64,000 nucleotides of DNA, from NCBI GenBank assembly GCA_963792875.1, contig CAWBXV010000007.1, positions 1 through 64,000 on the forward strand, written 5' to 3'. The notes beneath the pieces are model-generated. The model saw only the letters and a list, made by a program, of their open reading frames with translations. It did not search any database and was not told where the DNA came from. The position numbers were made by a program, and so were the translations under genes. Each line of letters begins with the position of its first letter. The stretch's first letter is position 1. This document shows positions 1 through 10,679 of the stretch, piece after piece. The DNA comes from JAHEGP01 sp963792875 (GTDB taxonomy: Bacteria > Pseudomonadota > Gammaproteobacteria > Pseudomonadales > JAHEGP01).

Positions 1-2298
1 ATCTTTGCCAGCCGCAGCCAGATTTCGCGTTCCACGATCCGTGTCCAGCGCTCTGGCTCGATGTCATCCTTGAACATGTCGCGCGGAGGTCCGGCGAGCA
101 CGGCCTGTTCCAGTTCTAGGAGCGTCACCGCATCGAGTTGCGGCGCCAGTGCCACCATCAGGCGCATGGCTTCCCGTTCGGTTTCCACCGACCACAGCCA
201 CCAGTGGTCATCCGCCAGCAGCCAGTCGAGTGCGTGGCGATGGGGGATCACGTTGTCCTGTGCGGCAGCAAAGAAGGCGAGGCGCCGGAACAGCGGATAG
301 GGCGTGTGCCACCAAGACCTCCGCCACGAGCGCTGCCCGCGCGGGCGATTGCGCAGCAGTGGCGAGCCACGCATCCCGGGTCAGGTCGATCAATGCGGTC
401 CAGTCGTGGAAGTCCCTGTTCTGTGGGTGTTCACTGATCGAGGGTTGATGCATGTAGGACAGATCGCTCCTGTCCTCGGCACTGCCAAGCTCGCGCATCA
501 GATCGAGCGCGTCGCGCAACAGGGCGCTGACATCGGACAGCAGCTCCGGCAATGCGGCAGTCCAGCGCTCATCGCTGGGCAGATCGCGCAGGCTGGAATG
601 GACGTGATCCGTCGACAGCACGATCTCCCATTCCACCAGCTCCTTGATGCGCTCTGGCTCGCGGCTTTGTCATCCTCGGCGGGCCAGCGGAACGGTTCGC
701 GCAGCGATACGCGCGGTGTCAGCATCTCGCGCAGTTCCAGGCGCAGGGTGGCGGTGAGCCCATCGCGCTTGAAGCGGTCGCGCCAGCGGTACAGGTCGAA
801 GTCGCGCAGCCACGATTTCACGCGCCCGGTCAGCAGCAGCCGCCATAGGGTGCGCATCAGCGGGCCGGGGATCGCGTTGGGTGCGCTCTCTCGAATGCGC
901 GCCAACTCGGTCGTGTTGCCGTCGCGTTCTAGTTTGGCCAGCTCGTCCAGACGGTGTTCGATCCACCAGACCAAATCGTCATGCAGCTGACCGCCGCGTT
1001 TGACCAACCACAGCAACAGGCCCGGGTCGTCCAGATGACGGATCAGCCAGCGCGCCAGTTGCCGCATCACCTCGTCCCAGCGGCTGCCGAGTGCACCGGC
1101 ATCGACGATACACATCAACGGTGCGAGGGGATACGGCGAGGGTCGGCGGGTCAGGCTGAAGGAGAGCTTGTCATCTACGGTCGCTTTGGGCGGGACACCG
1201 AAGCGGCCCAGGTCGGCATGCCGGTAGCGTTCCTCGCTCAGGGGCTCCAGCCAATCCAGTGACGGCACCGGGTCCAGATCGGCAAAGCGCTTGGCGGGCA
1301 GCCCGCCCGGATCGCTCAGCGCCCACAGCAGGCGGCCGACGAAGTCGTCCTGCCGGGTGCTCGCCAAGGGGCGCGCCATGGCGCACTCGACGACGATGCG
1401 CTCCTTGCCGCGCACGCCGTCGCGGTAGGTGTCAGCCCAAGCGCGCAGTGTCTTGTGCAGGTAGGCGTGACGATTGTGCTCGCGGTAGAGGATGGGCGTG
1501 ACGTTCTTGGCCCGCCACTCGTTGGCGCGCTCCTCCTCCTTGCCTTTGGAGTAACTGCCGAAGGCGAACATCTCCGGCGGCGACTCGCCGAGCAGGCGGT
1601 CGGCAGCCAGTGCGTCCATCATGTAGCGCAGCACCGGGTCGTTGATGCTGTAGCCGACGAAGCAGACGGTGTAGTTGCGGAACAGCTCGCTGACGAAACG
1701 CGCCGCCCAGCGCTCGGTGAGATAGGCCAGGCCGAAATCGCCGCTGGAGACGACCAGCCGGTCCAGTTCGCTGGCTGTCGGCGCGGCGCTCAGCAGGCCG
1801 TGCAGGTACACCAGGCCATCCCAGCGGTTCTTCGGCACCGGCAGCAGTGGGGCCTGAAAGCGTTCGATGGGCAGCGACTTCGCGGCGATCACTTCCTCGA
1901 ACAGGCGATCGAAGTTGGTGGTGATGAGGCGGGTGCGGCCGTTCACGGCTCTTGCCCAGCGTCAGCAAGGCCTCATGAGTAGCGGTCGCATTCGGGGCGC
2001 TGAGATCGGGTTTTAGGATGTCTGCGAGCGCCTCCGGCGCACCGCCTCGCGGCCGCCGACGATGTCCGCTTCCAGTAGCCCGATGGCGGTATCGAACTGC
2101 CCGGCCTTGATCGCCGCCTGCTGCACCGCGTTGGGTGTGGTCGCCCAGCGCTGCATAGACCTTCTCCACCAGCCCGTCGAAGCCCGGCAGGCGCGCCGGG
2201 TAGGAAATGCCTGCGCCGCAGAAGAACACCACGCGCCCGTCCTCGTGCGCCTGCAGCAGGCGTTCGGGGATATCGGGGCCGTGGCGGACGAACTGCAT
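1..2298 (-). CDS. SIR2-DUF4020 family defence-like protein, frameshifted, 3' end outside window
   Basis: SIR2-like proteins of this kind bind or hydrolyse NAD+ and are common in antiphage islands. The start at 2298 lies directly next to the hsdS stop (TGA then ATG). The N-terminus carries the NAD-binding FFCGAGIS motif at about residues 29-36. After a frameshift near 2180-1950 the SIR2 core continues with TTNFDRL, VYLHG and CFVGYSINDPVLRYMMDAL. The long C-terminal part resembles DUF4020, which is often fused to SIR2. Further frame changes occur near 660 and 330. Reading resumes to base 1 (DIEPERW, EIWLRL), so the gene leaves the window. Position as the last gene of a type I restriction operon supports a defence role. 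SIR2 identity is secure; the DUF4020 call rests on overall resemblance. Confidence 0.7.
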
Positions 2299-3456
2299 TC
2301 AGTGGATTCCGGAAAACACGCGCTCCAGCGTCGCCGGGATCAGCGCGTCGTTGGCTTGGCGGATGGTGGCGTGGCGGGCTTTCAGTTCTGCCACTTTGGC
2401 TTGTAAGGCTTCGAAAGTTCGCTGCGTGGCGAGGGATGGGATCGGAACCTCAATCGCCATCAAGTCTGGGGCTTTCAGCGTCTTATTTCGCGCAGCCGTA
2501 CCGGGCGAAGCAGCATCGATCTTTGCAAAGCCCTCGGCCGTGGTGAAGTAGTAATAGAGGAAACTGGCGACTGCCTTATCGGCGGCCGCCTCGCAGGTGA
2601 GCATTCGATGATTACCAACGCAACCATCATCCTCGTGCTTTGCAATGGCGATGGCTTGCTCCCACGCCATGATGTTGCTGAAGATCAGGTCGCCCTCTCT
2701 GATCGCAAAGAGGTTTTGCCAGGAGTCGTCGGCGCCTTCCATCGTGCGGCGCTGAAACGTGCCCTTGAAAAAGCTGCGGATACCCAGCTCGGTGTAGCTG
2801 GCTTCTGGATCAATGGCAATTTCCCGCCGCACCAATGGCGCCACCTCGGCCATCGGCCCCACGGGCGCACCGGCAATCGCGTCACGAAAGCGTACGGCGA
2901 GCAGTCGGTCGGCGTCGCGCTCGATGGCGTCGAGCCGTTCGTTCAGCTGCCGCACCTTGTCGGCCAGTGTGTCGAGACGGCTGACGATGGCTTGTTGTTC
3001 GGCAGCGGTGGCAGCACGATCTGCTGATGCGAGAAATCGATCTTCCTTGATGCGCACGCGGTTGGTGGTGCCTTCGCTGGCCGCCTTGCACAGAGTCGAC
3101 GAAGTGCCGGGAGCGCACCAGCCAGTCCCATGAATGCCGGGTCGACATCGCGTCGCGGTCGCAAACTCGAAGGACGGAAAGTCGTTGCTGACGATCGCGC
3201 CGTCGAGTTCTGGCGGGACCAGCACCGATTGCGCCGTTGCGTGCGTCGATCTTGGAAAGGATCAGCTGGTTGGCACGCACGACACGTCGCGCGTCGTCAC
3301 GATCGCCGACCGCGAACTTTGCCACGGCTGATGACGCCTTTTCCCCACAGACGGATGGTCACCTCGTGCGTACTCGGCGTCCGGTCATGCTACCCGGTAG
3401 GCTTCCTCGGACGCGCAGAGCACCTCGCCCAATGCGAACTTCGGCCACTGCCTCAT
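2299..3456 (-). CDS. hsdS: Type I restriction-modification specificity subunit HsdS, frameshifted
   Basis: HsdS selects the DNA target for the HsdM/HsdR complex. The ATG at 3456 overlaps the hsdM stop (ATGA), giving about 385 codons, normal for a two-recognition-domain HsdS. The N-terminus reads MRQWPKFALGEVL, followed by frame changes between about 3410 and 3000. The central conserved helix is visible as EQQAIVSRLDTLADKVRQL, and the second recognition domain runs through SFFKGTFQRR, EGDLIFSNIMAWEQA and CVGNHRML to a C-terminal coiled-coil spacer (FEALQAKVAELKA). From about 3030 to 2299 the frame is open. The sequence specificity cannot be read from this. Confidence 0.8.
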
Positions 3457-5250
3457 CCCTGCACCTCGGCCACCAGCGCCTCGATCTCGCCGAGCAGGCG
3501 CAGCACATCTTCCTCACCCGCGCGCATGGCGGCGACCAGGTCCTTCGGATCGGCGTGCTCCAGCCCTTCGGCGGCATGCGGGTTCTTCAGGTCCAGGTTG
3601 TAGATCGGCCAGTAGAGCGCATCGCCCTCGGCCTGCGCGGCCTTGGCGGCGGCCTCATGGGCCTGCTGGCGGGCTTTCAGCTCGCGCAACTGCGCTTGCA
3701 GCGCGGCCTTGTCGCCATTGGCGGCATTGCCGATGGTCTGATCCAGTTCGCGGATCGGCTTGCCCAGGGCGAGTGCGCTGGCGCGCTCGGTTTCGGCCCG
3801 TTGCCAGTGCGGTGTGGCGGCGTCGATGGCGGCAGCGCGTTTGGCGGCGAAGTCCACCCGCCAGGCCTGCGGACCTTCCTCGCGCTTGCTCCACCAGTCG
3901 AGCACCGGCGCGAAGTCCTCGAAGGGCAGCGGTGCGGTCTTGGTGTAGTTCTTGCGGCCCTCGGGCAGCGGCAGCTCGTAGTACCAGATGTCGTCGGTCG
4001 GACCGGAGCGGTCGAAGAAGAGCAGGTTGGTCGGGATGTCGGTGTAGGGCGCGAAGACGCCTTGGGCAGGCGCACGATGGTGTGGAGGTTGAACTCCTTG
4101 AGCAGCTCCTCCTTGATGCGGGCGCAGACGCCATCGCCGAACAGGGTGCCGTTGGGCACGACCACGGCGGCGCGGCCGCCCGGCTTCGCCGCCGTGCGCC
4201 GGGCCGGCGCAGCTTGCGCATGATGAGCTGCAGGAAGAGCAGCGCCGTCTCCGCGGTCTGCTTGTCCTCCGGGAAGTTGCCCTTGATGCCCGCCTCCTCC
4301 TCGCCGCCGAAGGGCGGGTTGGTGAGGATCACGTCCACCCGGTCGCTTGTCGCCGATCTCGCGTGAGCGTTGAGCGCAGGGTGTTGCCGTAGGCGATGCT
4401 GGGCGCTCCAGGCCGTGCAGCAGCAGGTTCATCTGGCCAGCAGGTAGGGCAGCGGCTTGGCCTCGCCGCCCGAAGGAGTGCTCGTTCTGCAGGATGCGCG
4501 CTGGTCCTCGACCGGTCTTGCACTGCGCCGCGAGGTGCTCGTAGGCCTCCACCAGAAAGCCGCCGGTGCCGCAGGCCGGGTCGAGCACGGTCTCGCCCAG
4601 GCGCGGGTCGGTGACCGCGACCATGAACCGCACCACCGGGCGCGGCGTGTAGAACTCGCCGGAGTCGCCGGCGGCGTCGCGCATCTCGCGCAGCATGGAT
4701 CTCGTACAGGTGCCGAGGGTGTGGATCTCCTCGCGACGAGTTGAAGTGGATGCCGTTGACCTTGTTGATCACGTCGCGCAGCAGGTAGCCGCTGATCCAT
4801 GCGGTTGTGCCACGCCGCGGAAGACGGTGGCGATCACGTCGCGCCGGCCGCTCGCCGTCGCGCGCTGCGCAGGCCGCGCAGATAGGCGAAGAGGCCGGGG
4901 CCGCGCGTGCCGTCGGGCGCGACGGCTTCGTCCTGGTTGATGAAGGCGAGCAGTTCGTCGCCGGTGATGCCGTCGCTTCGCGCGGCCCAGTCGCGCCAGC
5001 GGTAGGGGGCTTCGATGGCGGGCTGGAAGCGCTTGCCGGCGAGGGTCGGCCTCCTCCTCGCGCATCTGCTCCATGTCGTCGAGGAACTTGAGGAACATGA
5101 TCCAGGTGAGCATGCGGCAGGCGGTCGAGGTCGCCGTTCAGCCCCTTGTCCTTGCGCATGATGTCGCGCGCGGACTTGATGATGCAGCGCCGACGAGGTT
5201 GTCGGCGGCGTGGTGCAGCGGCGCCTTGGCTACGCGTGGTTCGCGGTCTT
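3453..5250 (-). CDS. hsdM: Type I restriction-modification methyltransferase subunit HsdM, heavily frameshifted
   Basis: HsdM is an N6-adenine DNA methyltransferase that forms the modification core with HsdS. The conserved parts appear in changing frames: MRKDKGLNGDLDRLP then MLTWIMFLKFLDDMEQMREEE (N-terminal helical domain), FYTPRPVVRFMV, the AdoMet motif DPACGTGGFLVEAYEHL, the catalytic NPPF within VILTNPPFGGEEE, and the C-terminal NLDLKNPH. Frame changes occur roughly every 60-200 bases between 4000 and 5250. No stop codon interrupts a conserved segment, which points to indel errors rather than decay. The 5' end is uncertain because frames are scrambled around 5230-5290. The stop overlaps the hsdS start. 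Confidence 0.8.
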
Positions 5251-7729
5251 CTCGTTGCGGTTGCGTGCCGTACGTTCAGGCAGCTTGCGTCGGTCATCGT
5301 CCGGCTGATAGAGGGCGTCTGCAGGCGCGTATGACGGCGTCGCTTGCAAGGCGTTGCGACGCCGCCGAAGATGCCGGGTGGCGATCTCGGCAGGTGCTGC
5401 CACAGCGGTCGAAGGGCGGCACCTTCAGCACGTCGGGCAGCGCGGAACTGGGCGATGCCGTGCTCGACGTACTTCTCCAGCAGGCGTCGAGCACGTCGCG
5501 GGCCTCGGGCCGTACTGGTCGAAGAAGTCCTGCGCCGGCTTCGCGGCCGCTTCGGCGCGCTCGCGGCGGGTGCGCAGCGGCGCGTTGAAGGCCAGATGAC
5601 AGAGCAGGTCGAAGGGGTCGGCGTCCGGCTGGTCGGCGCTGGCCGGCCAGCTCATCGAAGTCGATGCCGCGCTCGGTCAGCTCGCGCAGCACCTCGGCAC
5701 GGCGTGTCGCGGGTCTCGGCCCAGGCCGATTGCAGCGCAGCTCGCGGGTCGGGTACAGGGTGCGGACCTTCTGGCCCGTGTATTCGGTGTACTTGACCAC
5801 CCGGAGCTTCTTGCCGTCGGCGTCGAGCTCGTAGACGAGGTGGCCGACGATCTCGACGTCGCCGCCGTCGACGTAGAACTTGCGCGGCTCCTCCCGCGGT
5901 TCGGTGATGATCCGCCCTGGCCTGCGTCGGCTGCCGTGGACGTCTACGGTGCAGTCGGCCGGCGGTCTTCGACGCCGGGTGGCGTTTCGCTGACCGCTCG
6001 ACGGTTTCGCCGGCGTCATCGATCGGTCTCTTCCTCGATGTCGCGCGGGCTCGCCGTCGAAATCGGGATCGGCAAAGTGCCGGGTGGCCGAGCCGGTGTA
6101 GTCGAGGATGTTGAAGTAGAGCTTGCCGTAGTCGCCTCGCAGCCGGGTGCCGCGCCCGATGATCTGCTTGAACTCGGTCATGCGAGCCGACGACGCGCGC
6201 CAGCACGACGTTCTTGACCATGTGGGGCATCGACGCCGGTGGTCAGCAACTGCGAGGTGGTCAGGATGACCGGCGTGGCTCGGTCCACGTCCTGGAAGTG
6301 GCCCAGGTGGCCACGGCCGATGTCGCCCTCGTCGGCGGTGACGCGGCAGACGTAGTCGGGGTACTGCTTGACCAGGTCGGTGTTGAGGTTGTTCAGCTCC
6401 TGGCGCATCTCGGCTGGCGTGCTCCTGGTCGACGCAGAAGACGATGGTCTTGGCGAAGCGGTCCGTGCTCCTTGAGGAAGTCGGTCAGGTGTCGGGCAAT
6501 GGCCTCGGTGCGCGCACGCAGCGCGACGCACGCGCTCGAAGTCCTTGGTCTGGTACTCGTCGTCCGGGATCGCCGCGGCCGTAGCGGTCGAGCTCGTCCT
6601 TGCGTCGGTCGCCAGCCGGCGGCATCCACCGTGGTGATCACGCGATGCACGCGGTAGGGCGCGAGAAAGCCGTCCTCGATGCCCTGGCGCAGGCTGTAGG
6701 TGTAGACCGGGTTGCCGAAGTAGTCGTAGGTGTCGCGCGTTTCCTCGCGCAGCGGCGTGGCCGTCATGCCGAGCTGCAAGGCGGGCGCGAAGTAGTCGAG
6801 GATCTCACGCCAGTTGCTGTCGTCGCGGCTGGAGCCGCGATGGCACTCGTCGACGATGATCAGGTCGAAGAAGTCGGGCGCGGTACTCGCGGAACACGTC
6901 GTGCCGCTTCGTCCGGTGCGAAGCGCCTGGTAGATGGCGAAGTACATGTCCCGGCTCTTGGCTCACGTCGCCGCCGGCGATCTTGTGGCGGGCGTCGCCG
7001 AACGGGGCGAAGATCTTGTCCTTCGGGTCGTCGACCAGGATGTTGCGGTCGGCCAGGTAACAGGATCTTCGGTCGGCGGTGTTCGCCGGTGCGGTTCCAG
7101 CGGCTGTTCCAGAGCTTCCAGCAGATCTGAAAGGCGACGCAGGTCTTGCCGGTACCGGTGGCCATGGTGGCGAGCACGCGCTTCTGACCAAGCAGGATGG
7201 CCTCGATCACGCGGTTGATCGCGATCTGCTGGTAGTAGCGCGGCACCTTGCCCGAAACCAGGTTGAAGGGTTCGAGCAGGTGGGGTGTGGCCGGATCGGG
7301 CAGCGCGGTGGCGGCGGTCAGTCGCTGCCAGAGTTCGGCGGGCGTGGCGAAGCGATCCACCTCACGCTCGGTGCCGGTGGTGTAGTCGATCTCGATGATG
7401 CGATGGCCGTTGGTGGCATAGGCGAACTTCAGGCCGAGGATCTCGGCGTAGTCTTTGGCCTGCTGCACCCCGGTTTCCGCCGGCAGCCCAAGTTCTTTTG
7501 CTTCCACGACGGCCAACGGATAGTCGCGTCGGTAGTACAGCAGGTAGTCGGCACGTTTCTGCTTGCCACGGCGCACACGGCCGCCGGTGACGATGATGCG
7601 GCCATTGGTGAAGGTGCGCTGCTCGCCGATCACGTGGGGCGCATTGCCCCATCCGGCCTCGACGAGCTTGGGTGTGACCAGTTCCCGGCAGGTGTCGGCC
7701 TCGGTCATGATTTGGGTCGTTGCCGTCAT
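5230..7729 (-). CDS. hsdR: Type I restriction endonuclease subunit HsdR, heavily frameshifted
   Basis: HsdR is the ATP-dependent translocase and nuclease of the type I complex. I chose ATG 7729 (MTATTQIMTEADTCRELVTP) because AGGTGG precedes it. The PD-(D/E)XK-type nuclease region reads GGRVRRGKQKRADYLLYY and LAVVEAKE. The helicase Walker A is ATMATGTGKT, the DEAD-like motif is IIVDECHRGS, motif III is LGMTATPL, and motif VI is QIIGRGTRLR. Frame changes occur near 7050, 6950, 6560, 6410, 6190 and 5700-5400. The tail LYQPDDDRRKLPERT ends at a TAG at 5230. Length without errors would be about 830 residues, normal for the family. Confidence 0.82.
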
Positions 7730-7927
7730 CGAGGCCACCTGTTCTGTTCGTGAGTCATCCCCGCTACGGCATGTTGGGGAGCGGTGTTTGGCGCATCGCT
7801 TTGGCTCGGGCATTCAGCGTGAGCCAAAACGAAAAGCCAGACAGGACAACGAGTTACGGTTATTTCTCCGGCTTTTGGTGCAGCGGTTTGGCGCAAGGCG
7901 GGCAGATAGACCCGGCTTTGAGCCAAA

Positions 7928-8485
7928 TTACGGGAGGCGGTAGCGTGTGCCACTTTTCACCCCCTCTGCCATCAGCTTGCCGGCCTTCACCAGTTGTTCA
8001 ATGCCTCGCCGGATGCGCGAGCGCGGGATTTCCAGTCCGATCCGCTCGTGGATGTCACCGATCTTCGATTTGGGGTAGCGACCGACGTCCTCGACGATCA
8101 GCGCGGCCAATCGGTGCGGTTCGATGCGCTTGAGCGTGGTGCCACCGACGAAATTGAGGGTGCGCAGCAACCCCGGATCGACGAAATAGCGCGTGGCTTG
8201 CGTGCGCCCTGCGCTCTGGATCAGATCCCACTCCAGCAGCCGCTTGATCCACGGTTGCAGCGCCTCGACCGAGGGCAGCTCCAATACGGCGGCCAGTTCG
8301 CGGGCGGTCATGGCGTCGTGCTGCGCCAGCAGGCCCAGGGCGATGCGCTCGCGCTGGGTGAGCTGGTAGGTCTGGTCCGCCTTGGCAATGAAATCGATGA
8401 CTTCCGGCTTGAGGATGCGGCGGCGTACCGTGACCTGGACGCGGTCGTGAGTTTCGATCAGCTCCGGCGGCGGGCGCGGCGGCCC
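7928..8485 (-). pseudogene. C-terminal remnant of an AlbA_2/RecG-like ATP-binding protein
   Basis: The reading frame is open from the stop at 7928 back through MTARELAAVLELP (8311) to ELIETHDRVQVTVRRRIL near 8455. It then passes into sequence antisense to the dsbC 3' end. What remains is the winged-helix tail found at the C-terminus of putative transcriptional regulators or ATP-binding proteins that often accompany type I restriction operons. The AlbA_2 and ATPase domains are absent. The break lies at roughly 8460-8505. An internal ATG at 8311 gives 127 residues but does not correspond to a natural start. Family placement is by resemblance of the tail only. Confidence 0.55.
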
Positions 8486-8501
8486 GCTGCGCGGACGGGT
8501 C

Positions 8502-9236
8502 CTACATGCCCAGCTGCTCGGCCAGCTGGGCAGGCTCGACGTAGCCCTTCAGCAGGGTGCCGTCCTCGAGCACGATGCCGGGGGTACCGCTCAGGCCGAA
8601 CTGGCGGGCCAGCTCGAACTGCGCGTCGATGGTCTGCGTGTCGCAGGTCTTGGCGGGTATCGTGCCGCCGCTCTTGAGCGTGGTCAGTGCCGCGCGAGGG
8701 TCGTCCGAGCACAGCGCGCTGACCATATTCTCGCGCGAGCCGTTGAAGATGGGGAACGAGAAGTAGCGCACCTCGATGCCCATGTCGTTGAGCTGCCCCA
8801 CCTGTGAATGGAACTTGCGGCAGTAGCCGCACTGGTGGTCGGTGAAGACCGCCACCCAGTGCTTGGCCTTCTGCTTGGGGCTGAACACGATCAGCTGCTC
8901 CGGCGGGAAGGCTTCGATCTGCGCGACCCGCTGCTGCTTGCGGGTCAGCTCGGTGATGTTCTCCAGCTTGCCGTCGGCCGTGCTGAACAGGTCGCCGCTG
9001 AAGAAATAGTCGCCGGTCGCCGTGGCAAACAGCAGCGGCCCGTTGAGCATCTGCACTTCGTACAGACCGGCGATGGGGCTGGGCTTGACCGACGCCACCT
9101 GGAAGCCCGCCATGGCTTGCTGAAAGCGGGCTTTGATCTGCCGCTCGACGCGGCCGAGGTCGGCGGCGTGGGCGCCGAGGGACAGGAAACACAGCAGCGC
9201 GACCATGCCCTGCAGGCGCGTAATTCGCTTCTTCAT
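8502..9236 (-). CDS. dsbC: Thiol:disulfide interchange protein DsbC
   Basis: Periplasmic disulfide isomerase that reshuffles wrong disulfides in secreted proteins and is kept reduced by DsbD. The 244-residue protein has a signal peptide (residues 1 to about 24, ending GAHA), an N-terminal dimerisation domain, and a thioredoxin-like domain with the active site CGYC at 136-139. A second cysteine pair is at C176/C198. The cis-proline loop reads GTPG where most DsbC proteins have TPA or TPT. It lies 86 bases after xerD, the usual gammaproteobacterial order. hom normally follows, but here the defence island begins immediately after the stop. Confidence 0.93.
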   Translation of the reverse strand: MKKRITRLQGMVALLCFLSLGAHAADLGRVERQIKARFQQAMAGFQVASVKPSPIAGLYEVQMLNGPLLFATATGDYFFSGDLFSTADGKLENITELTRKQQRVAQIEAFPPEQLIVFSPKQKAKHWVAVFTDHQCGYCRKFHSQVGQLNDMGIEVRYFSFPIFNGSRENMVSALCSDDPRAALTTLKSGGTIPAKTCDTQTIDAQFELARQFGLSGTPGIVLEDGTLLKGYVEPAQLAEQLGM

Positions 9237-9322
9237 AACGGCTCTCTTCTGGCTTCTGTTGAACGATCATTGAGTTTAGTCGATCGCGCCGCGGCTATGC
9301 TCACCTAAACGCACCATCAGGG

Positions 9323-10213
9323 TCAACCCCGCGGGTGGTGGCGGGCATGCAGCTCCTGCAGCCGGGCGCGCGCGACATGGGTGTAGATCTGGGTGGTGGA
9401 CAGGTCGCTGTGACCGAGCAGCAGCTGCACCACGCGCAGGTCAGCGCCATGATTGACCAGATGCGTGGCGAAGGCATGGCGCAGGGTGTGGGGCGACAGC
9501 TCCACGCGGATCCCGGCCTCGCGCGCATGCAGCTTGACACGATGCCAGAAGGTCTGGCGGGTCATGACGCGGCCCCGCCGCGAGGGAAACAGCACGTCCG
9601 ACGAGCGCTGCAGCAGGGCACCGCGCGCCTCGGCACAGTAGCGCTCCAGCCACTGGCGCGCCACCTCGCCCATCGGCACCAGGCGCTCGCGGGAGCCCTT
9701 GCCCATGATGCGCAGCACGCCCTGGTTGAGGTTCACCTGCGACAACTCCAGCGTCACCAGCTCGGTCACCCGCAGCCCGCAGGCATAGAGCAGCTCCAGC
9801 ATGGCGCGGTCGCGCAGCCCGAGCACGTCGCCGGTATCGGGCGCGTCCAGCAGGCGCTCGACGTCGTCTTCGCTGAGCGTCCCGGGCAGCGCCATGCCGA
9901 GTCTGGGGCCCTCGATCTCGAGGGTGGGATCGCGGCCGATGTGGCCCTCCCGCAGCAGATAGCGGTAGAAGCCGCGCAGACAGGACAGCAGCCGCGCACT
10001 GGAACGGGCTGACAGCCCGGCCTGCATGCGGTCCGCCAGATAGCCCTCGATGTCGCCCCGCTCGCAGGCGGTGAGCGGTCGCTCGCGCCCGCCCAGCCAC
10101 TGCTGGAACTGCATCAGGTCGCGCCGGTAGGCCGCCAGCGTATTGCCGGCCAGACCGCGCTCGCCCCACAGGCTCTCGAGGTAGGTTTGCAGGACAGTCG
10201 GTGACTCGGCCAT
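9323..10213 (-). CDS. xerD: Site-specific tyrosine recombinase XerD
   Basis: XerD acts with XerC at dif to resolve chromosome dimers under FtsK control. The 296-residue length is typical. The N-terminal SAM-like domain (SLWGERGLAGNTLAAYRRDL) is followed by the catalytic domain with R148, K172, H242-x-x-R245, H268 and nucleophile Y277 (HSDLSTTQIYTH). All catalytic residues are present. It lies 48 bases downstream of rplS, separated from it by a terminator hairpin. Confidence 0.95.
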   Translation of the reverse strand: MAESPTVLQTYLESLWGERGLAGNTLAAYRRDLMQFQQWLGGRERPLTACERGDIEGYLADRMQAGLSARSSARLLSCLRGFYRYLLREGHIGRDPTLEIEGPRLGMALPGTLSEDDVERLLDAPDTGDVLGLRDRAMLELLYACGLRVTELVTLELSQVNLNQGVLRIMGKGSRERLVPMGEVARQWLERYCAEARGALLQRSSDVLFPSRRGRVMTRQTFWHRVKLHAREAGIRVELSPHTLRHAFATHLVNHGADLRVVQLLLGHSDLSTTQIYTHVARARLQELHARHHPRG

Positions 10214-10225
10214 GAATCCGATAAC

Positions 10226-10249
10226 AAAAAGGGTGGCAGCGCCACCCTT
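10226..10249 (-). terminator. Rho-independent terminator of the rpsP-rplS operon
   Basis: Read on the minus strand, stem GGGTGGC / GCCACCC with a 3-base loop is followed by TTTTT. It lies 12 bases past the rplS stop and before the xerD start, which suggests xerD is transcribed separately or by readthrough. Confidence 0.75.
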
Positions 10250-10261
10250 GTCGACAGTTGC

Positions 10262-10618
10262 CTAGTTGAGCTTTTCCTTGATGCGGCTGGCCTTGCCGGT
10301 GAGTCCGCGCAGGTAATAGAGCTTGGCCCGACGCACCGCTCCGCGCGTCCTGACGGTGATGCTGTCCACCTGGGGGCTGTAGGTCTGGAAGGTGCGCTCG
10401 ACGCCGACGCCGTGCGAGATCTTGCGGACGGTGAAGGCGGAATTGAGGCCGCGGTTGCGCTTGGCGATAACGACGCCCTCGTAGGCCTGCAGCCGCTCGC
10501 GGTTGCCTTCCTTGACTTTCACCTGCACGATCACGGTGTCGCCCGGGCCGAAGGACGGAATCGCCTTGGCCATCTGCTCCGCTTCGATCTGCTGAATGAT
10601 CGGGTTCTTACTGCTCAT
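10262..10618 (-). CDS. rplS: 50S ribosomal protein L19
   Basis: L19 sits at the 30S-50S interface. The 118-residue sequence has the family features FGPGDTVIVQVKVKEGNRERLQAYEGVVIAKRN (two stretches of one motif region), VGVERTFQTYSP and RRAKLYYLRGLTGKAS. It is the last gene of rpsP-rimM-trmD-rplS. The spacer to trmD is 61 bases. Confidence 0.97.
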   Translation of the reverse strand: MSSKNPIIQQIEAEQMAKAIPSFGPGDTVIVQVKVKEGNRERLQAYEGVVIAKRNRGLNSAFTVRKISHGVGVERTFQTYSPQVDSITVRTRGAVRRAKLYYLRGLTGKASRIKEKLN

Positions 10619-10679
10619 GGTTTTGCTCCTTGATCTTGTCGGTCATCTTCGCGACGCCGGACGCGGCTGCCGCTGTGGG

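Noticed and set aside
7726..7953. 75-codon minus-strand ORF between hsdR and the ATPase remnant
   Set aside because: No ribosome-binding site and no recognisable sequence; it overlaps the hsdR start.
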